Of a stretch of 64,000 nt of DNA, positions 52,576-61,901 are shown piece after piece. Source of the DNA: Symbiodinium kawagutii (Eukaryota; Sar; Dinophyceae; Suessiales; Symbiodiniaceae); NCBI GenBank assembly GCA_009767595.1, contig VSDK01023660.1, positions 581,402 through 645,401 of the forward strand, written 5' to 3'. A model generated the notes under the pieces. The model saw only the letters and a program-made list of their open reading frames with translations, was not told where the DNA came from and searched no databases. The position numbers and the translations under genes are program-made. Position 1 is the first letter of the stretch. The number at the start of each line of letters is the position of its first letter.

Positions 52576-52787
52576 CTGAGAATCCAGGCGGAGCAAGCTC
52601 CAGCTGGATGACCCTTGCACGACCAACACAGATTGGATGATGGTTGTAGTCATGTTTTGTTTTCAAGTCAGGGGGACCAATGTTGATAATTAAACTAAGA
52701 TTAGTTACCATTTCCCAGTCGTTATCCTAGGTACCAGCAAATGGTCGGTTGAAAAACCAATATCTTCCAGAGGGGTGGTTCAACCAC

Positions 52788-52900
52788 CCGCTCAGGTACA
52801 TCAAGGGGAAGATCGTGTATCAGAAGGATCCGGAGGACACCGGACAGCCTGCTCTTCCGCTTTGATCAAATCAACTTCGGGAACGTCCTGAATGTGGAAG
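52788..52900 (+). CDS. coding-like exon with apparent frame switch
   Basis: After CGCTCAG|G one frame reads YIKGKIVYQKDPEDTGQ with good third positions, then goes to TGA at 52864. Another frame takes over with TPDSLLFRFDQINFGNVLNV E. Either two exons with a border not seen, an indel, or a damaged gene. Confidence 0.42.
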
Positions 52901-53064
52901 CCATATCATTATCCACTAGTCTCCTGTTGAACACCTCCAGCACCGGCGAGGTTTTCGCACACAATTCTTTGATGGTTTTTCTGTGGAGACTCCGCACCTT
53001 TTAATGCAGCACTTGTGGAGTTTGGTGAAGTCTGCAGATATCACAGGTCTCTTGTCTGCCCTAG

Positions 53065-53232
53065 GAGCTGGAATTCTTTACAAAAGCTTACACCATCCTA
53101 GATGGCAAGATGATGCTGTCAGAGATTGAGGAACGCGGCAGGGGCGGTAAGGGAGGCAGCAGAGGCACACCAAGGAAGATCCGCTCCAAGGAAAATTGTA
53201 CCGCTGTAGAACATGCAATTTTAAATATGATC
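53065..53232 (+). CDS. well-supported exon, Gly/Arg-rich, unknown
   Basis: After CCCTAG|G the frame reads ELEFFTKAYTILDGKMMLSE, then IEERGRGGKGGSRGTPRKIR, then SKENCTAVEHAILNMISSLT R. Regular codons; the frame stays open to 53307. The RGRGGKGGSRG stretch is typical of nucleic-acid-binding or disordered linkers. Confidence 0.55.
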
Positions 53233-53494
53233 AGTTCACTGACCAGGTTATACATTTTTCATGTTGGATCCACCCCTGGTGGTAAATCACCAGGAATCTA
53301 TGATTAGTTCATTAATATGAATCTAGCATCAATCATCATTGTTGGTGGTGAACTCTAATATTATGAACGATTAAAATCGATTGATCAGCATAATCAAGCA
53401 TGATTCAGATTAGCATCTACCATTATAGGTGTTCAACCATGGCACTGGTCCCATGGTGGGATGCCTGCGCCCGTGAAGTTGTTGAGCCACAGGT

Positions 53495-53899
53495 TTGTCG
53501 GCGCTGTATCACCTGTCGCCTGTATCAGCCATGACTGGTTCCCGAGAAGATGACCACATCTTGGGACTGGTTCCTATGCTCATGGATGGTTCCAGACAGT
53601 CATCTTCCATTTATCTTAATCATCCTTGGCCTTTAGTTGAGTCAGGTGATGCCTTCATTTACCTTTGGCCGGCTCCATGTACCATGATCTCTCACCATGA
53701 CCGTCATGAACCAACCATGAACCAACCATATAAAGTAGGAGGTTCGATCCAACCACCAGATCCAGGGTGTAGCCACAGTGGGTCAACGCCCAGATCAAGG
53801 CATGTTATCGATTCACTTGCTTCATACACAGAATTTGGCGATTCATTTTTCATGAGAACAGGCTCAATTGAGCGAATCATTTCTAATGATGGTCAATAA
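53495..53899 (+). CDS. ORF of 134 codons, doubtful
   Basis: Reads GSREDDHILGLVPMLMDGSR at its best but also runs through CATGAACCAACCATG repeat words. Possibly an exon at 53525-53680. Confidence 0.28.
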   Translation: MSALYHLSPVSAMTGSREDDHILGLVPMLMDGSRQSSSIYLNHPWPLVESGDAFIYLWPAPCTMISHHDRHEPTMNQPYKVGGSIQPPDPGCSHSGSTPRSRHVIDSLASYTEFGDSFFMRTGSIERIISNDGQ

Positions 53900-53950
53900 T
53901 GAGGAACTATTTGAACTGATTGACTTTAACTGGGTGAATCATTTCAATTT

Positions 53951-54187
53951 TTACTGATGGTACTGTTGGGTTTTTGACTCTGCAGTTCTTGGATTGCCAC
54001 TGTCGCTGTCGCTGGAGGACTCTGGCTTTCCCTCCCCGCTTCCTGGGGAAGATGTGAAGTTGGGGATCGAAGATGGGGGGATGTTGGTGAGCTGAGGGAA
54101 CCACAATGGCAGATTCGGATGGTCAATATCTGGGGATGCGTTGGCCAATATCTGGGCTAGCTCCAAACATTTTTTGCGGTTTCTCAA
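53951..54187 (-). CDS. C-terminal exon (minus), Ser/Asp-rich tail
   Basis: Minus frame ending in TAA. It reads KKCLELAQILANASPDIDHP, later PLWFPQLTNIPPSSIPNF and GEGKPESSSDSDSGNPRTAE. The acidic-serine tail has casein-kinase-like sites and high C/G third positions. A likely genuine C-terminus; the rest of the gene is to the right. Unknown family. Confidence 0.52.
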   Translation of the reverse strand: MRNRKKCLELAQILANASPDIDHPNLPLWFPQLTNIPPSSIPNFTSSPGSGEGKPESSSDSDSGNPRTAESKTQQYHQ

Positions 54188-54550
54188 ACCATCAATGATG
54201 AATTGTAATCAATCCTTGTGGGTTGGTATCTCATGAAAATCGAAAGCCCAGTTTTCTCAATGGAGATCGCATCATCGGCCTGTAGCTACTGAGTGCCACC
54301 GATCCACTTGGAGATTGAGTCCCACTACTTGTGACAACTGAGAACCATTCTCATAACTTTCCCACTAAAGCCGAGGACTTTCGGTGCTTTCAGGAATCTT
54401 CCCCTGCAGTTTCTTTTGAGAAGATTAGGTAGCCATGGACCTTTGAGAGTCGTGCCATCAGTAGGTGTCGCTGGTTCAACAGCGCGTCGTCATGACGCCT
54501 TGCCATTGCTGGTTTATTGCTGTACTAAAAACGGTCACAAACTGGATGAT

Positions 54551-54672
54551 AAGCAAAAATAGGGGATATACCAACTAGAAATCAACTAGAATGGTTGGTT
54601 TATTAGCTATAAAGGCTATAAATGGTTAGTGATGGATGATTTGGGGTTACCCCTGTTCTGAGAAACCACCAT
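54551..54672. mobile_element. family A foldback element, copy 18
   Basis: Core AATGGTTGGTTTATTAGCTA and right end CTGTTCTGAGAAACCACCA. The left end is abbreviated (AGCAAAAATAGGGGATAT). Confidence 0.8.
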
Positions 54673-54962
54673 GTGTTTTGCAGTACGCCGTCTCGACCTA
54701 TACAAATCTGTGCAATACACGGAGACCGTTACATCATGTCAACTTGATCATCAGAGCGTTAATGCAAGCACGGACTATTGGATTGAGGCATGTGAAGTCA
54801 GACTGGTACACTGGCACTAGGGTTTATATATCACATGTGCTGAATTTGTGCATCTCCGTGGATGAATCTTAAGCGCACAACGTCCCCAGCTCCGGGAAGT
54901 CCCATGTTGAAGCCCAGCTCTGTCCCCAGCCAGTGGCCCAGCTCCGTACGCTAGCGAGGTAT

Positions 54963-55071
54963 TTAGACAATGCCCCCTGAGACATGCCGCTTCAAGAGCT
55001 TGGCAGCCACGCTGAGGGCGACTTGAACACAACTTGTGGTGGCCAGCGATAAGGCCAATCGTTGGTGAAGG
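54963..55071 (-). CDS. C-terminal exon (minus), unknown
   Basis: From GAGATAG on the minus strand: 1 + 35 codons + TAA reading LHQRLALSLATTSCVQVALS then VAAKLLKRHVSGGIV. Strong C/G third positions. Acceptor preceded by a (CT)/(GA) tract. Confidence 0.48.
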
Positions 55072-55074
55072 CTA

Positions 55075-55195
55075 TCTCTCTCTCTCTCTCTCGATTCCAG
55101 TTATGCTAAAGAAATCACGTTTATATATATATATTATATTATATTATATTATGTATATGTATATATATATGATGTATATATTATGTAGATGATTT
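55075..55195. repeat. (CT)n, TATAT and ATTAT microsatellites
   Basis: CTCTCTCT then TATATATATTATATTATATT runs. Confidence 0.93.
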
Positions 55196-55409
55196 AGATT
55201 AATGCATGAACATATGCTAGCCCCCTAAAACCTATGTTTGACAGCCCTGCACTAGAAGGATATGATAGTAACACCCATGCTGCCAAATATATATATATAG
55301 ATAGATATATACACATGATACTATGCAAATGTATACATTAATCATACATATATTATATATACAAATGCAGCATTACATTACATATACAGAGGCATATAAA
55401 TATGAATGT

Positions 55410-55508
55410 ACCTATCCATCCGTCCGTCCGTCCGTCCGTCCATCCATCCATCCGTCCGTCCGTCCATCCGTCCGTCCGTCCGTCCGTCCATCCATCCATC
55501 CATCCAAA
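55410..55508. repeat. (CCGT/CCAT)n microsatellite
   Basis: CCGTCCGTCCATCCAT array; Ser/Val/Arg/Pro readings are artefacts. Confidence 0.95.
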
Positions 55509-55679
55509 TGATTCAAACAAAGCCAAGAAATCCTCAGAGTCCTTATGCTGGTTGTTGGAGCAATGTAGTTTTACCGGCGGGTTTCCAGTCGATGATGCAG
55601 ATTCCATTCAGCTCCGTAGCTAGTCTTGTGGATGACGACCAGCCTTGGTGTACTGGTTTGTCAAATGCTTACGCATATC

Positions 55680-56229
55680 ATTCATGCGTACTTAGTTTCT
55701 CTATATACATATGCATGTGTACATATTATTTTGTGAACAGACTATATACATATACATACATATTGCCCTTGTTATCTGTTGATCCATCTCTCTATCTGTC
55801 AATCTATTTTTCGAATCTATGTACCCATTTGATCTATCTATGTATGACTCTATCTATGTATCGATCTATCTACAAGCCTCGCCTGTAGTATGATGCTTGT
55901 TGGTATTAAGTATGCAGTCAATCAGGGTTCGCAAGATTCCATGCGCATATGGCCAGGGCTTAATGTAAGATGAATATCCATACACTTTGTACACTTGGAT
56001 AGTCTCACAAAGCGACGCTGATACAAAACAGTATACACGGCCGGAGGGGGGAAATCCGCTTACATTCAATCTTCAGCTTCTATTGCCTCTGAAATCATCG
56101 ATTGCATCAAATCATCCCAAGGGGGATGAGATATTGATATAACAGAGATTCTTTCTCCACTTAGCAGTGCATTTTCCCATTTTTCATTACATCATTGGTG
56201 GAGTTGTTAACACCATGGATCTGTGTAGC
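55680..56229. other. AT-rich spacer, no supported gene
   Basis: CTATCTAT/ATACATAT words on the left. A minus frame at 55866-56069 is open but weak. Confidence 0.45.
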
Positions 56230-56317
56230 TCGACGTCATGGATCACAGTTGCACCTCGTCGCGTGGTCTTTGGATGGCCACATTCCAAATGGAAATGGTG
56301 TCCGGGGCAGCGCTTCT
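56230..56317 (+). CDS. candidate exon, unknown
   Basis: After GTGTAG the frame reads LDVMDHSCTSSRGLWMATFQ then MEMVSGAALLD, to GT at 56318. A second + frame (QLHLVAWSLDGHIPNGNG) is also open. Confidence 0.38.
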
Positions 56318-56666
56318 GGATGTGAACTTTTGATGTACAGCTGAAACTCGAACTTCAGGTCTAGAGTGAAGACGGCTATGGGTCAGAAGATGTCATAGAA
56401 CTTCAGAGACTATGAATCTATACCCATGATATCCAGGAATAGGTCAATGAGCACCCCAACAAAGGCTCATCGGTTTATTAGTAGCATGTTCACTCGGCGA
56501 ACAGGCTTTTGACCCATTGTCAAATGGTGGAGGCTGCCGTGATGTCAAGGTCTTGGGTTCATTCTGCACACATTTGGCAATCGCGCGGCAAGCAGGTACC
56601 CAAGGGGCCCAAGGGATCGTCCCGATCGGGTCATGACTTCCACGACTGAAAGTCTTGCTGAATATT

Positions 56667-56775
56667 TGGTGGTTTCTAAACATTGGGAACCCCCAAGTTG
56701 TGGTCGGCTGATTGATTGCCATAGATGGTTTTTAAACTGGATGATTTGGGGGTCCCCTATTTTGAGAAGCCCTCA
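56667..56775. mobile_element. family A foldback element, copy 19
   Basis: Starts TGGTGGTTTCTAAACATTGG and ends CCTATTTTGAGAAGCCCTCA. Confidence 0.85.
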
Positions 56776-56999
56776 GTTGTTGTACGGGTATCTTTCGTAG
56801 TCGGCCACACAGCGTCAGAACTGTTCGGGTCGGACTGGCCGCCAAGTTTTGACAGGGATCCCAGCCACATTCCACTTCCTCAATCCAAAATCAGACCATC
56901 ATAGGACTTTTGAGATCTGCCAGTTTTCAGATTTCAATATGATTTTCATTGAAAGCAGAAAGAGGGAAACACCACCTGAGTACATATTTGCTTCCTGAC

Positions 57000-57200
57000 T
57001 TAAGAATGCAATGGCCAGCAGCAGTTCAATGTTGGCATTTTTTTCACCAGTTTCTGAAGAAAACAGTTTTCTGGTGAGATATTGGTTTCTGTTAGTTCAA
57101 TATTGGTTTCAGCAGTTCAATATTACACCAGTTTCAGTTTCTGGTTCAATATTGGTTTCTGAAGAAAACAGCAAGAGGTAAAAGTTTTCTGTTTTTTTTA
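57000..57200. repeat. short tandem GTTTCAGTTCAATATTGG words
   Basis: Repeated CAGTTTCTG/TTCAATATTGGTTTC units. No coding frame. Confidence 0.65.
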
Positions 57201-57269
57201 CCCGTTTTCAGGTTTAGACATGTAAAAAGGCCTGTTTCCAATGCCTTTTCAACCTTTGAAAGGCACCAG

Positions 57270-57388
57270 ATATCTGTGAAGCGCAAGATCTCCCGACCAC
57301 GGCAGCCGTTCCTCTTTCCCAGCAGCTGGCTGTTGGGCGTTCCAGCAAAAAGAAGCCGGGCACCAGTGCTCCTGAGGGCGAAATCGAA
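57270..57388 (+). CDS. candidate internal exon, unknown
   Basis: Acceptor GCACCAG and donor GAA|GTACTT enclose 2 + 39 codons: AQDLPTTAAVPLSQQLAVGR then SSKKKPGTSAPEGEIE. High C/G third positions, disordered-type composition. The frame stays open to 57430. Confidence 0.5.
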
Positions 57389-57877
57389 GTACTTGGTTAC
57401 TGGTGGTTTGTAGTGGTTGATAGTGGTTAATAATGGTTAATATGGTTAATGGCTGCTAGTGGTAGATATTGGTTGACTCTTCATGATGCTTGATGAGAGA
57501 CAACAATGCTGAACTCGTGGCCAATGATGCTTAGCGATGATCTGCAACGGTCAACAGTGATGAATATTGGTCACCGATGGCTGATGGTGGCTTCTGAGGT
57601 CAACCCAGGATTCCTGCACTTGTAAGTTGCTTACTTGGGAGGTATGATCTTCATAGGAAACTATGAATTCTTTCACTGGCACAGTGGCACCTCATTAAGA
57701 AACAAAGGTGATTCACCAGCAGCCACCATCATGAACCATGATTTGTCCTCACTAACCATCATTGACCACCACTCGCTGGTGGATATTAGCCATCAAAAAC
57801 CAGGGTCTATGGATCCTCGGATACCATGATTCACCAGCAGCCAACATCCTCATTGTCGGAGAAGCAACCTGAGACTT

Positions 57878-57935
57878 GGACATCCTCGGTTCGATCCACG
57901 CGCATTGTGAGCTTGGTCGCTGCGCCACCAGTTTG
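57878..57935 (-). ncRNA. tRNA-like / SINE-like pol III promoter pair
   Basis: On the minus strand TGGCGCAGCGACC (A-box-like, 57915-57927) is followed by GGATCGAACC (B-box-like, 57888-57897) at tRNA-like spacing. A full cloverleaf cannot be drawn, so this is a tRNA relic or SINE head rather than a working tRNA gene. Confidence 0.3.
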
Positions 57936-58317
57936 GCGCAACGCTTACCGTTGCGAAACGCGCCTGTAGCAGGTCATCATCCCCCGGTGAGTTCACATGG
58001 CAAGTTGGAGGGCTCTGCGTAATAAAAGCGAAGAAGGTGGACTCACCGCCAAAGAGGCAGTAGTAATAATAGTAGTCCGTAATAGTGGCCACTTAGGCTG
58101 CGAGTTGGCTATTGGAGGGGTCAGTAGATGACAAATTGGCTAGACTCTTGTAGCGCTGGACATCCCCTCATTCGCTGGCCGTCATCACCAGGACTGAATC
58201 TAGATTGCCCGAACTCTTCTCTGCAGACGGGGTCAGTGGGCGGTGGGATATTCCACACTATTTCGCAAGAACATAATCAAGCCACAAATAGCTGCCAGTA
58301 GAATTGAATTGCAATAG

Positions 58318-58502
58318 GTATTGATTGTCCTGGCTGCTGTCAAAAGTCACAAGTCATCGTGGGAGTTGATTGTCGTCGTTTGAAAGCCCAAGAAGAAAGG
58401 AGCCGGCTGGGCCCCACCACAATGGTAGCTTTATGGCCGGGCCGAGCATGGTTCACCGTGGATCAGCAATGGGCTGGTTCCAATTGGGATGCTTGGTTGT
58501 CA
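58318..58502 (+). CDS. well-supported internal exon, Trp/Cys-rich, unknown
   Basis: Acceptor GCAATAG|G and donor TCA|GTGAGC enclose 2 + 61 stop-free codons with mostly C/G third positions. It reads IDCPGCCQKSQVIVGVDCRR, then RSRLGPTTMVALWPGRAWFT and VDQQWAGSNWDAWLS. Both borders fit, and the other frames are worse. Unknown family; the CPGCC cluster could bind metal. Confidence 0.6.
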
Positions 58503-58696
58503 GTGAGCCAATGATGCTGTAGCAACAACATCCAAAAGCCCTCATTGACTGATGTATCGTGCAACAACAGTGGCTGATTCCTTTCGACCGCAATTTCTTT
58601 TCAACGTCCGTTGTGGCCAAGTTGTTAAATTGAGATGGATGGAGAATGGTCTCCAAGATCCTTGAGAACCGGCACAGAGCAATGATGACATTGTAG

Positions 58697-58841
58697 CATG
58701 GACGTCCAGCTTGTCGCGATCGCTGCACTAGACAGCTGCGTTTTTTCGGGGCAGGAAGCGCTTTGCAGTGCTGCCGTTGATGAAAGATCGGTTGGTGAGG
58801 TGGTTCAAGTAACAGAGTGGTTCCCAATGGGATGGCCATAG
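58697..58841 (+). CDS. candidate terminal exon, unknown
   Basis: After CATTGTAG the frame reads MDVQLVAIAALDSCVFSGQE then ALCSAAVDERSVGEVVQVTE WFPMGWP-stop. Good bias. It follows 58318-58502, but the phases do not join directly; an intermediate exon or a different frame is needed. Confidence 0.45.
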
Positions 58842-59544
58842 CAGGATCCAAAATATTGGTTGGTTATGTGAGCCTACCAGGCTTTGCCGGTAATTAGGGA
58901 TCCCTATCAGCAAGAATACGCTTTTCACAACCGGGCCTTGCTGGGAATGCCTTTAAGCCACTCTCAACAAACAATAATCAACGTGGTGACATCAAAGCTC
59001 CGCAGAAGATTTTGCGAAACGCCAAGAACCTGTCCCAATGGCACTCCATGGCACTCCCCCACAAATGTCGAACCCTAAAAATGAAGGGATTGACACTCTC
59101 AAGCAAATGGGTCGTTTGGAATCTCTATTTTGTGAATTGAAAGCTGACAAGACTTTGTAAGCATAATTCCGCCCAAAAGGCAATCTGAAAAAAAGCTGGC
59201 CACATCCTTCCAATACTTTCGAGTGATAATGAAACCAAAATCGAAGGGACCAAGTCCAGCAAGTCCAAAACTAGATCAAGAACTATTGGGCTTCATATCA
59301 CTTCATGCCCCCTGTGAGAGGCTGAACTGTCTCTTCTCACCGGGCAACACGCAGTGGAGGAATGACACACGATGGGGACGAGACATGGTGTACATTGGTA
59401 ACTGACAATCTTTCGTGACAACACGGGGTGGTGTACTGGTAGGAATCATGAGTAGCATAACCAGGCATCTCAAGAGCAGACCCATCATCATTGATATAGT
59501 ATACAGTGGAAGTCCTGGATAAGAATGCCAAATCTGTGGTCCGG
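58842..59544. other. spacer, no supported gene
   Basis: Several short frames on both strands, none convincing. Confidence 0.4.
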
Positions 59545-59740
59545 GGTCCCTCAGATTCTTAATTTAGATAGCTCAAGATTTTCCACGTTCCCGGTCTGAG
59601 GGCCCCTCAATTTCTTAGCAGTTTCTTAAGTATGTATTCCAATTATTCTTGTTATAGAAAAGCGGATGATTTTTTTACGCCCTTGCTTCTCCTCAGTTTT
59701 GATTTTACGATTGCAAATTTGCAAGAAGCTGCCCTCACAA

Positions 59741-59970
59741 CACTTTCCAGGCCTTGAAAAGAATGCCGGTGGCGCCAATCTAGGCCGGCGAGCCCGCGAG
59801 ACAAAAAAAACTTTTCGAGGCTCGAAAAGTTTTTTTGTTCTACGGTTGGAAAACTGATTGAAACCGGCTTCAAAACACTTTCCAGGCCTTGAAAAGAATG
59901 CCGGGGGCGCCAAATCTAGGCCGGCGAGCCCGCGAGACAAATAAAAAAAATCGAGGCTCGAAAAGTTTTT
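59741..59970. repeat. two ~95-bp direct repeats with hairpin
   Basis: CACTTTCCAGGCCTTGAAAA through CTAGGCCGGCGAGCCCGCGA occurs at about 59741-59840 and 59871-59970. Each ends with a GCTCGAAAAGTTTTTTT tail. In the first copy this is preceded by AAAACTTTTCGAG, forming a perfect hairpin; in the second the left hairpin arm is partly lost. Confidence 0.9.
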
Positions 59971-60047
59971 TTCGGCTTTGCACGCCGGGCGAGAAACATG
60001 CATGTCGGCAGGGGCGTTTAAAAGCGGGCTTTTGGCCAGCCAGGCTG

Positions 60048-60115
60048 GGCTTGCTCGGCGCAGTTGGCAAAAAGGGCGGCTTTCAACCAAAAGGTCTTAG
60101 GCTCAACCCCCCGCG
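60048..60115 (+). ncRNA. tRNA-like SINE head candidate
   Basis: TCGGCGCAGTTGG (A-box-like, 60055-60067) and GGCTCAACCCC (B-box-like, 60100-60110), 33 bp apart, with an anticodon-arm-like GGCTTTCAACCAAAAGGTC between. Base pairing is imperfect, so not a functional tRNA. Suggests a tRNA-derived SINE. Confidence 0.38.
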
Positions 60116-60650
60116 CGGGACATTACTAACATGTTTTTCAATTTTTTTCTATCTCTCAGTTGTCTAGCAAGGAATTTTTGTCAAAAAAATTGTCTTGGCT
60201 TTTGGCCTGGGATATTGTCATCGTTACCCCAAAACCATGGCTGCTAAGAATTTAATTGCCACGGTGAGGGTCCCTCAAATTCTTCACCGAAGAAGCAAGT
60301 TATATCCAGGCCGAATAGGAGCGGAAACAAATCCGAGCCCCTCAAATTCTTATACAAAACATTCTTGTGCAGTACCTTCACTGTAGTGTCCGAATTGCCC
60401 CGTGTGTGTGTCTAACGCCTACTTGATAGGTATACTCTACCACCAGGCATATACATAGACATATTGCATGGGTCCTAAGAGAGAAACGTTGCTACGCTAC
60501 AATGTGTTCAGAGCCATGATGGCAGCCCCATCTGTAGCATGTTCACCAGCCAAGGTCAACAGCAGCATTTTCGATTCTTTTCTGTCGTTCAACAGGGGCA
60601 CTAGGAGAATGCTAAGGCAGCATTCTCTTGTTGCCTCCACGGTTTTGACT

Positions 60651-60761
60651 TGGTTGTTTCTCAAAACAGGGGACCCCTCAAATCATCCCATATCAACCAT
60701 TTGTAGTAATAACCATGAATATCCCACCATTTTTGGGATTCCTGGTCGTCAGAAACAACCA
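60651..60761. mobile_element. family A foldback element, copy 20
   Basis: Starts TGGTTGTTTCTCAAAACAGG and ends GGTCGTCAGAAACAACC; the ends have co-varied (GGTTGTTT/AAACAACC), keeping the stem. Confidence 0.85.
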
Positions 60762-60792
60762 TATTTATAGGGCACAGGTACTAAACAGCAGT

Positions 60793-60850
60793 CGGAAACG
60801 ATGACCTCGAGAAGGTGGGTGAACTGCCAGCAGAAATGGTTCGCCAGTGG
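60793..60850 (+). CDS. candidate short exon upstream of dsRNA-binding exon
   Basis: Frame reading VGNDDLEKVGELPAEMVRQW NT-stop after CAG. Two GT sites could be donors. Its 100-bp proximity to 60950 suggests the same gene. Confidence 0.32.
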
Positions 60851-60949
60851 AATACCTAAGTGGAAAGGGCATGTCACGTCATGTCAAGCCATAAACAGTT
60901 CCATTTCAAGCCATTCAGTTCATATTTGTTTATGGCTTGTTGATTGTAG

Positions 60950-61267
60950 GTGTCGAAATTCTTTTCCAATCAAAATCATGATCTGGTGTCCATTCTTGAG
61001 CCAAAGGGTTCGAACAGCATACTGAGGGTGAAGTACCACCCGCTGTACATTCGTACGGAGACGTTTTGGCCACGGAAAATCATATTCAACAGTCTCCGGC
61101 AGATCCTGTCACACGTCGCAGCTGTCATTTATGGCGGTGTCCGACCACCGACCACATTGGTCGTCGGTTCGCCGTACAAGGCGTTTGGCACGAAGACCCG
61201 CGAAGCAAAAAATGCTGCACAAGAGGCCCTGATGCAGAGGATATATGTTAATTTGACGCCGGATTAA
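60950..61267 (+). CDS. terminal exon with dsRNA-binding-motif-like C-terminus
   Basis: After GATTGTAG|G, 105 codons to TAA. Early part reads LVSILEPKGSNSILRVKYHP. Residues 70-98 read LVVGSPYKAFGTKTREAKNA then AQEALMQRI. This matches the last strand and C-terminal helix of the double-stranded-RNA-binding motif (VxG..xGxGxSKKEAKxxAAxxAL), including the basic KT.REAK at the helix start that contacts the RNA major groove. The N-terminal half of the motif is not obvious. The frame is uninterrupted. Candidate roles include RNA processing or silencing; not determined. Confidence 0.58.
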   Translation: MSKFFSNQNHDLVSILEPKGSNSILRVKYHPLYIRTETFWPRKIIFNSLRQILSHVAAVIYGGVRPPTTLVVGSPYKAFGTKTREAKNAAQEALMQRIYVNLTPD

Positions 61268-61346
61268 GAAATCCTATCTTTTTGGGGATTCGCCCTCATT
61301 AAACAACCGGTCTATAAGCCCAGTATTGGCATTATGGGTCCTCACA

Positions 61347-61387
61347 GTTGAACATGAAACACGTGACCGCGGACCCGGCTTCATGTG
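61347..61387 (+). CDS. candidate 41-nt exon
   Basis: CCTCACAG then LNMKHVTADPASC and G|GTGAGT donor. Both borders are consensus-like, the segment is GC-rich. Too short to classify. Confidence 0.42.
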
Positions 61388-61437
61388 GTGAGTCATTTCA
61401 GTTCCCTCTTTGAAGCGTTTCAGAAGGGATTCCGCAC

Positions 61438-61609
61438 ACATGAGCACATAGTTACTCGAAAGACAGACAAGTGCGTTCCCATACGTTCCGTTTTGCCACG
61501 CTCCATACGATTTTCGAAAAAACGATTCTTGGATGTCCGTCTCTTGCTGTTGGGGTTGGGGAGATCCATGTTGAATGTCCAAGCTTTGGGTACACGGGTT
61601 TGTCCATAG
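61438..61609 (+). CDS. candidate exon, basic, unknown
   Basis: After GCGTTTCAG the frame reads KGFRTHEHIVTRKTDKCVPI RSVLPRSIRFSKKRFLDVRL. Another frame (61471 on: SHTFRFATLHTIFEKTILGC) is open across the same bases and continues into the family C copy. Confidence 0.32.
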
Positions 61610-61715
61610 CCATAGTGGTACCTCCACATGTACCTACGATCCATCCAGAAATAGCCACTATTAATGGATTTAATGGGGAAACCAACAGGTTAGGTGCACC
61701 ATTTAAGGACATACC
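61595..61715. mobile_element. family C foldback-like element, copy 4
   Basis: Starts CGGGTTTGTCCATAGCCATA GTGGTACC and ends GGTGCACCATTTAAGGACAT. The + ORF over it (61471-61719) shares a GLSIAIVVP-like reading with the copy at 19.7 kb only because both contain the repeat. Confidence 0.6.
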
Positions 61716-61901
61716 ATGACAGACTCATATTCTTAACCCCGCAGTTTGCAATCTTACTCCAGTCATGCATCACTCCACTGTGAGATGACTTTCAGCGCAT
61801 TTCATCACAAGCTTACGCTAATTGTCCACTTCACCAAGCGTTTAAGTCCTATAGATGAGTCTGCGGGCCGATACCTGGTACTGATGTACTGTACATGATC
61901 T

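Larger units (their letters stand above)
59545..60355. mobile_element. composite repeat bounded by GGGTCCCTCAAATTCTT motifs
   Basis: GGGTCCCTCAGATTCTTA (59547), GGGCCCCTCAATTTCTTA (59601), GGGTCCCTCAAATTCTTC (60267) and GAGCCCCTCAAATTCTTA (60334) occur as two pairs flanking about 650 bp. Inside are two ~95-bp direct repeats and a tRNA-like part. Confidence 0.6.

Noticed and set aside
57878-60115. Functional tRNA genes
   Set aside because: A- and B-box-like motifs exist, but acceptor and T-arm pairing fail, so only tRNA-like or SINE-like calls are made.
61471-61719. Apparent protein similarity between this ORF and the ORF at 19556-19786 (GLSIAIVVP-like)
   Set aside because: Caused by a shared family C repeat, not by a shared protein domain.
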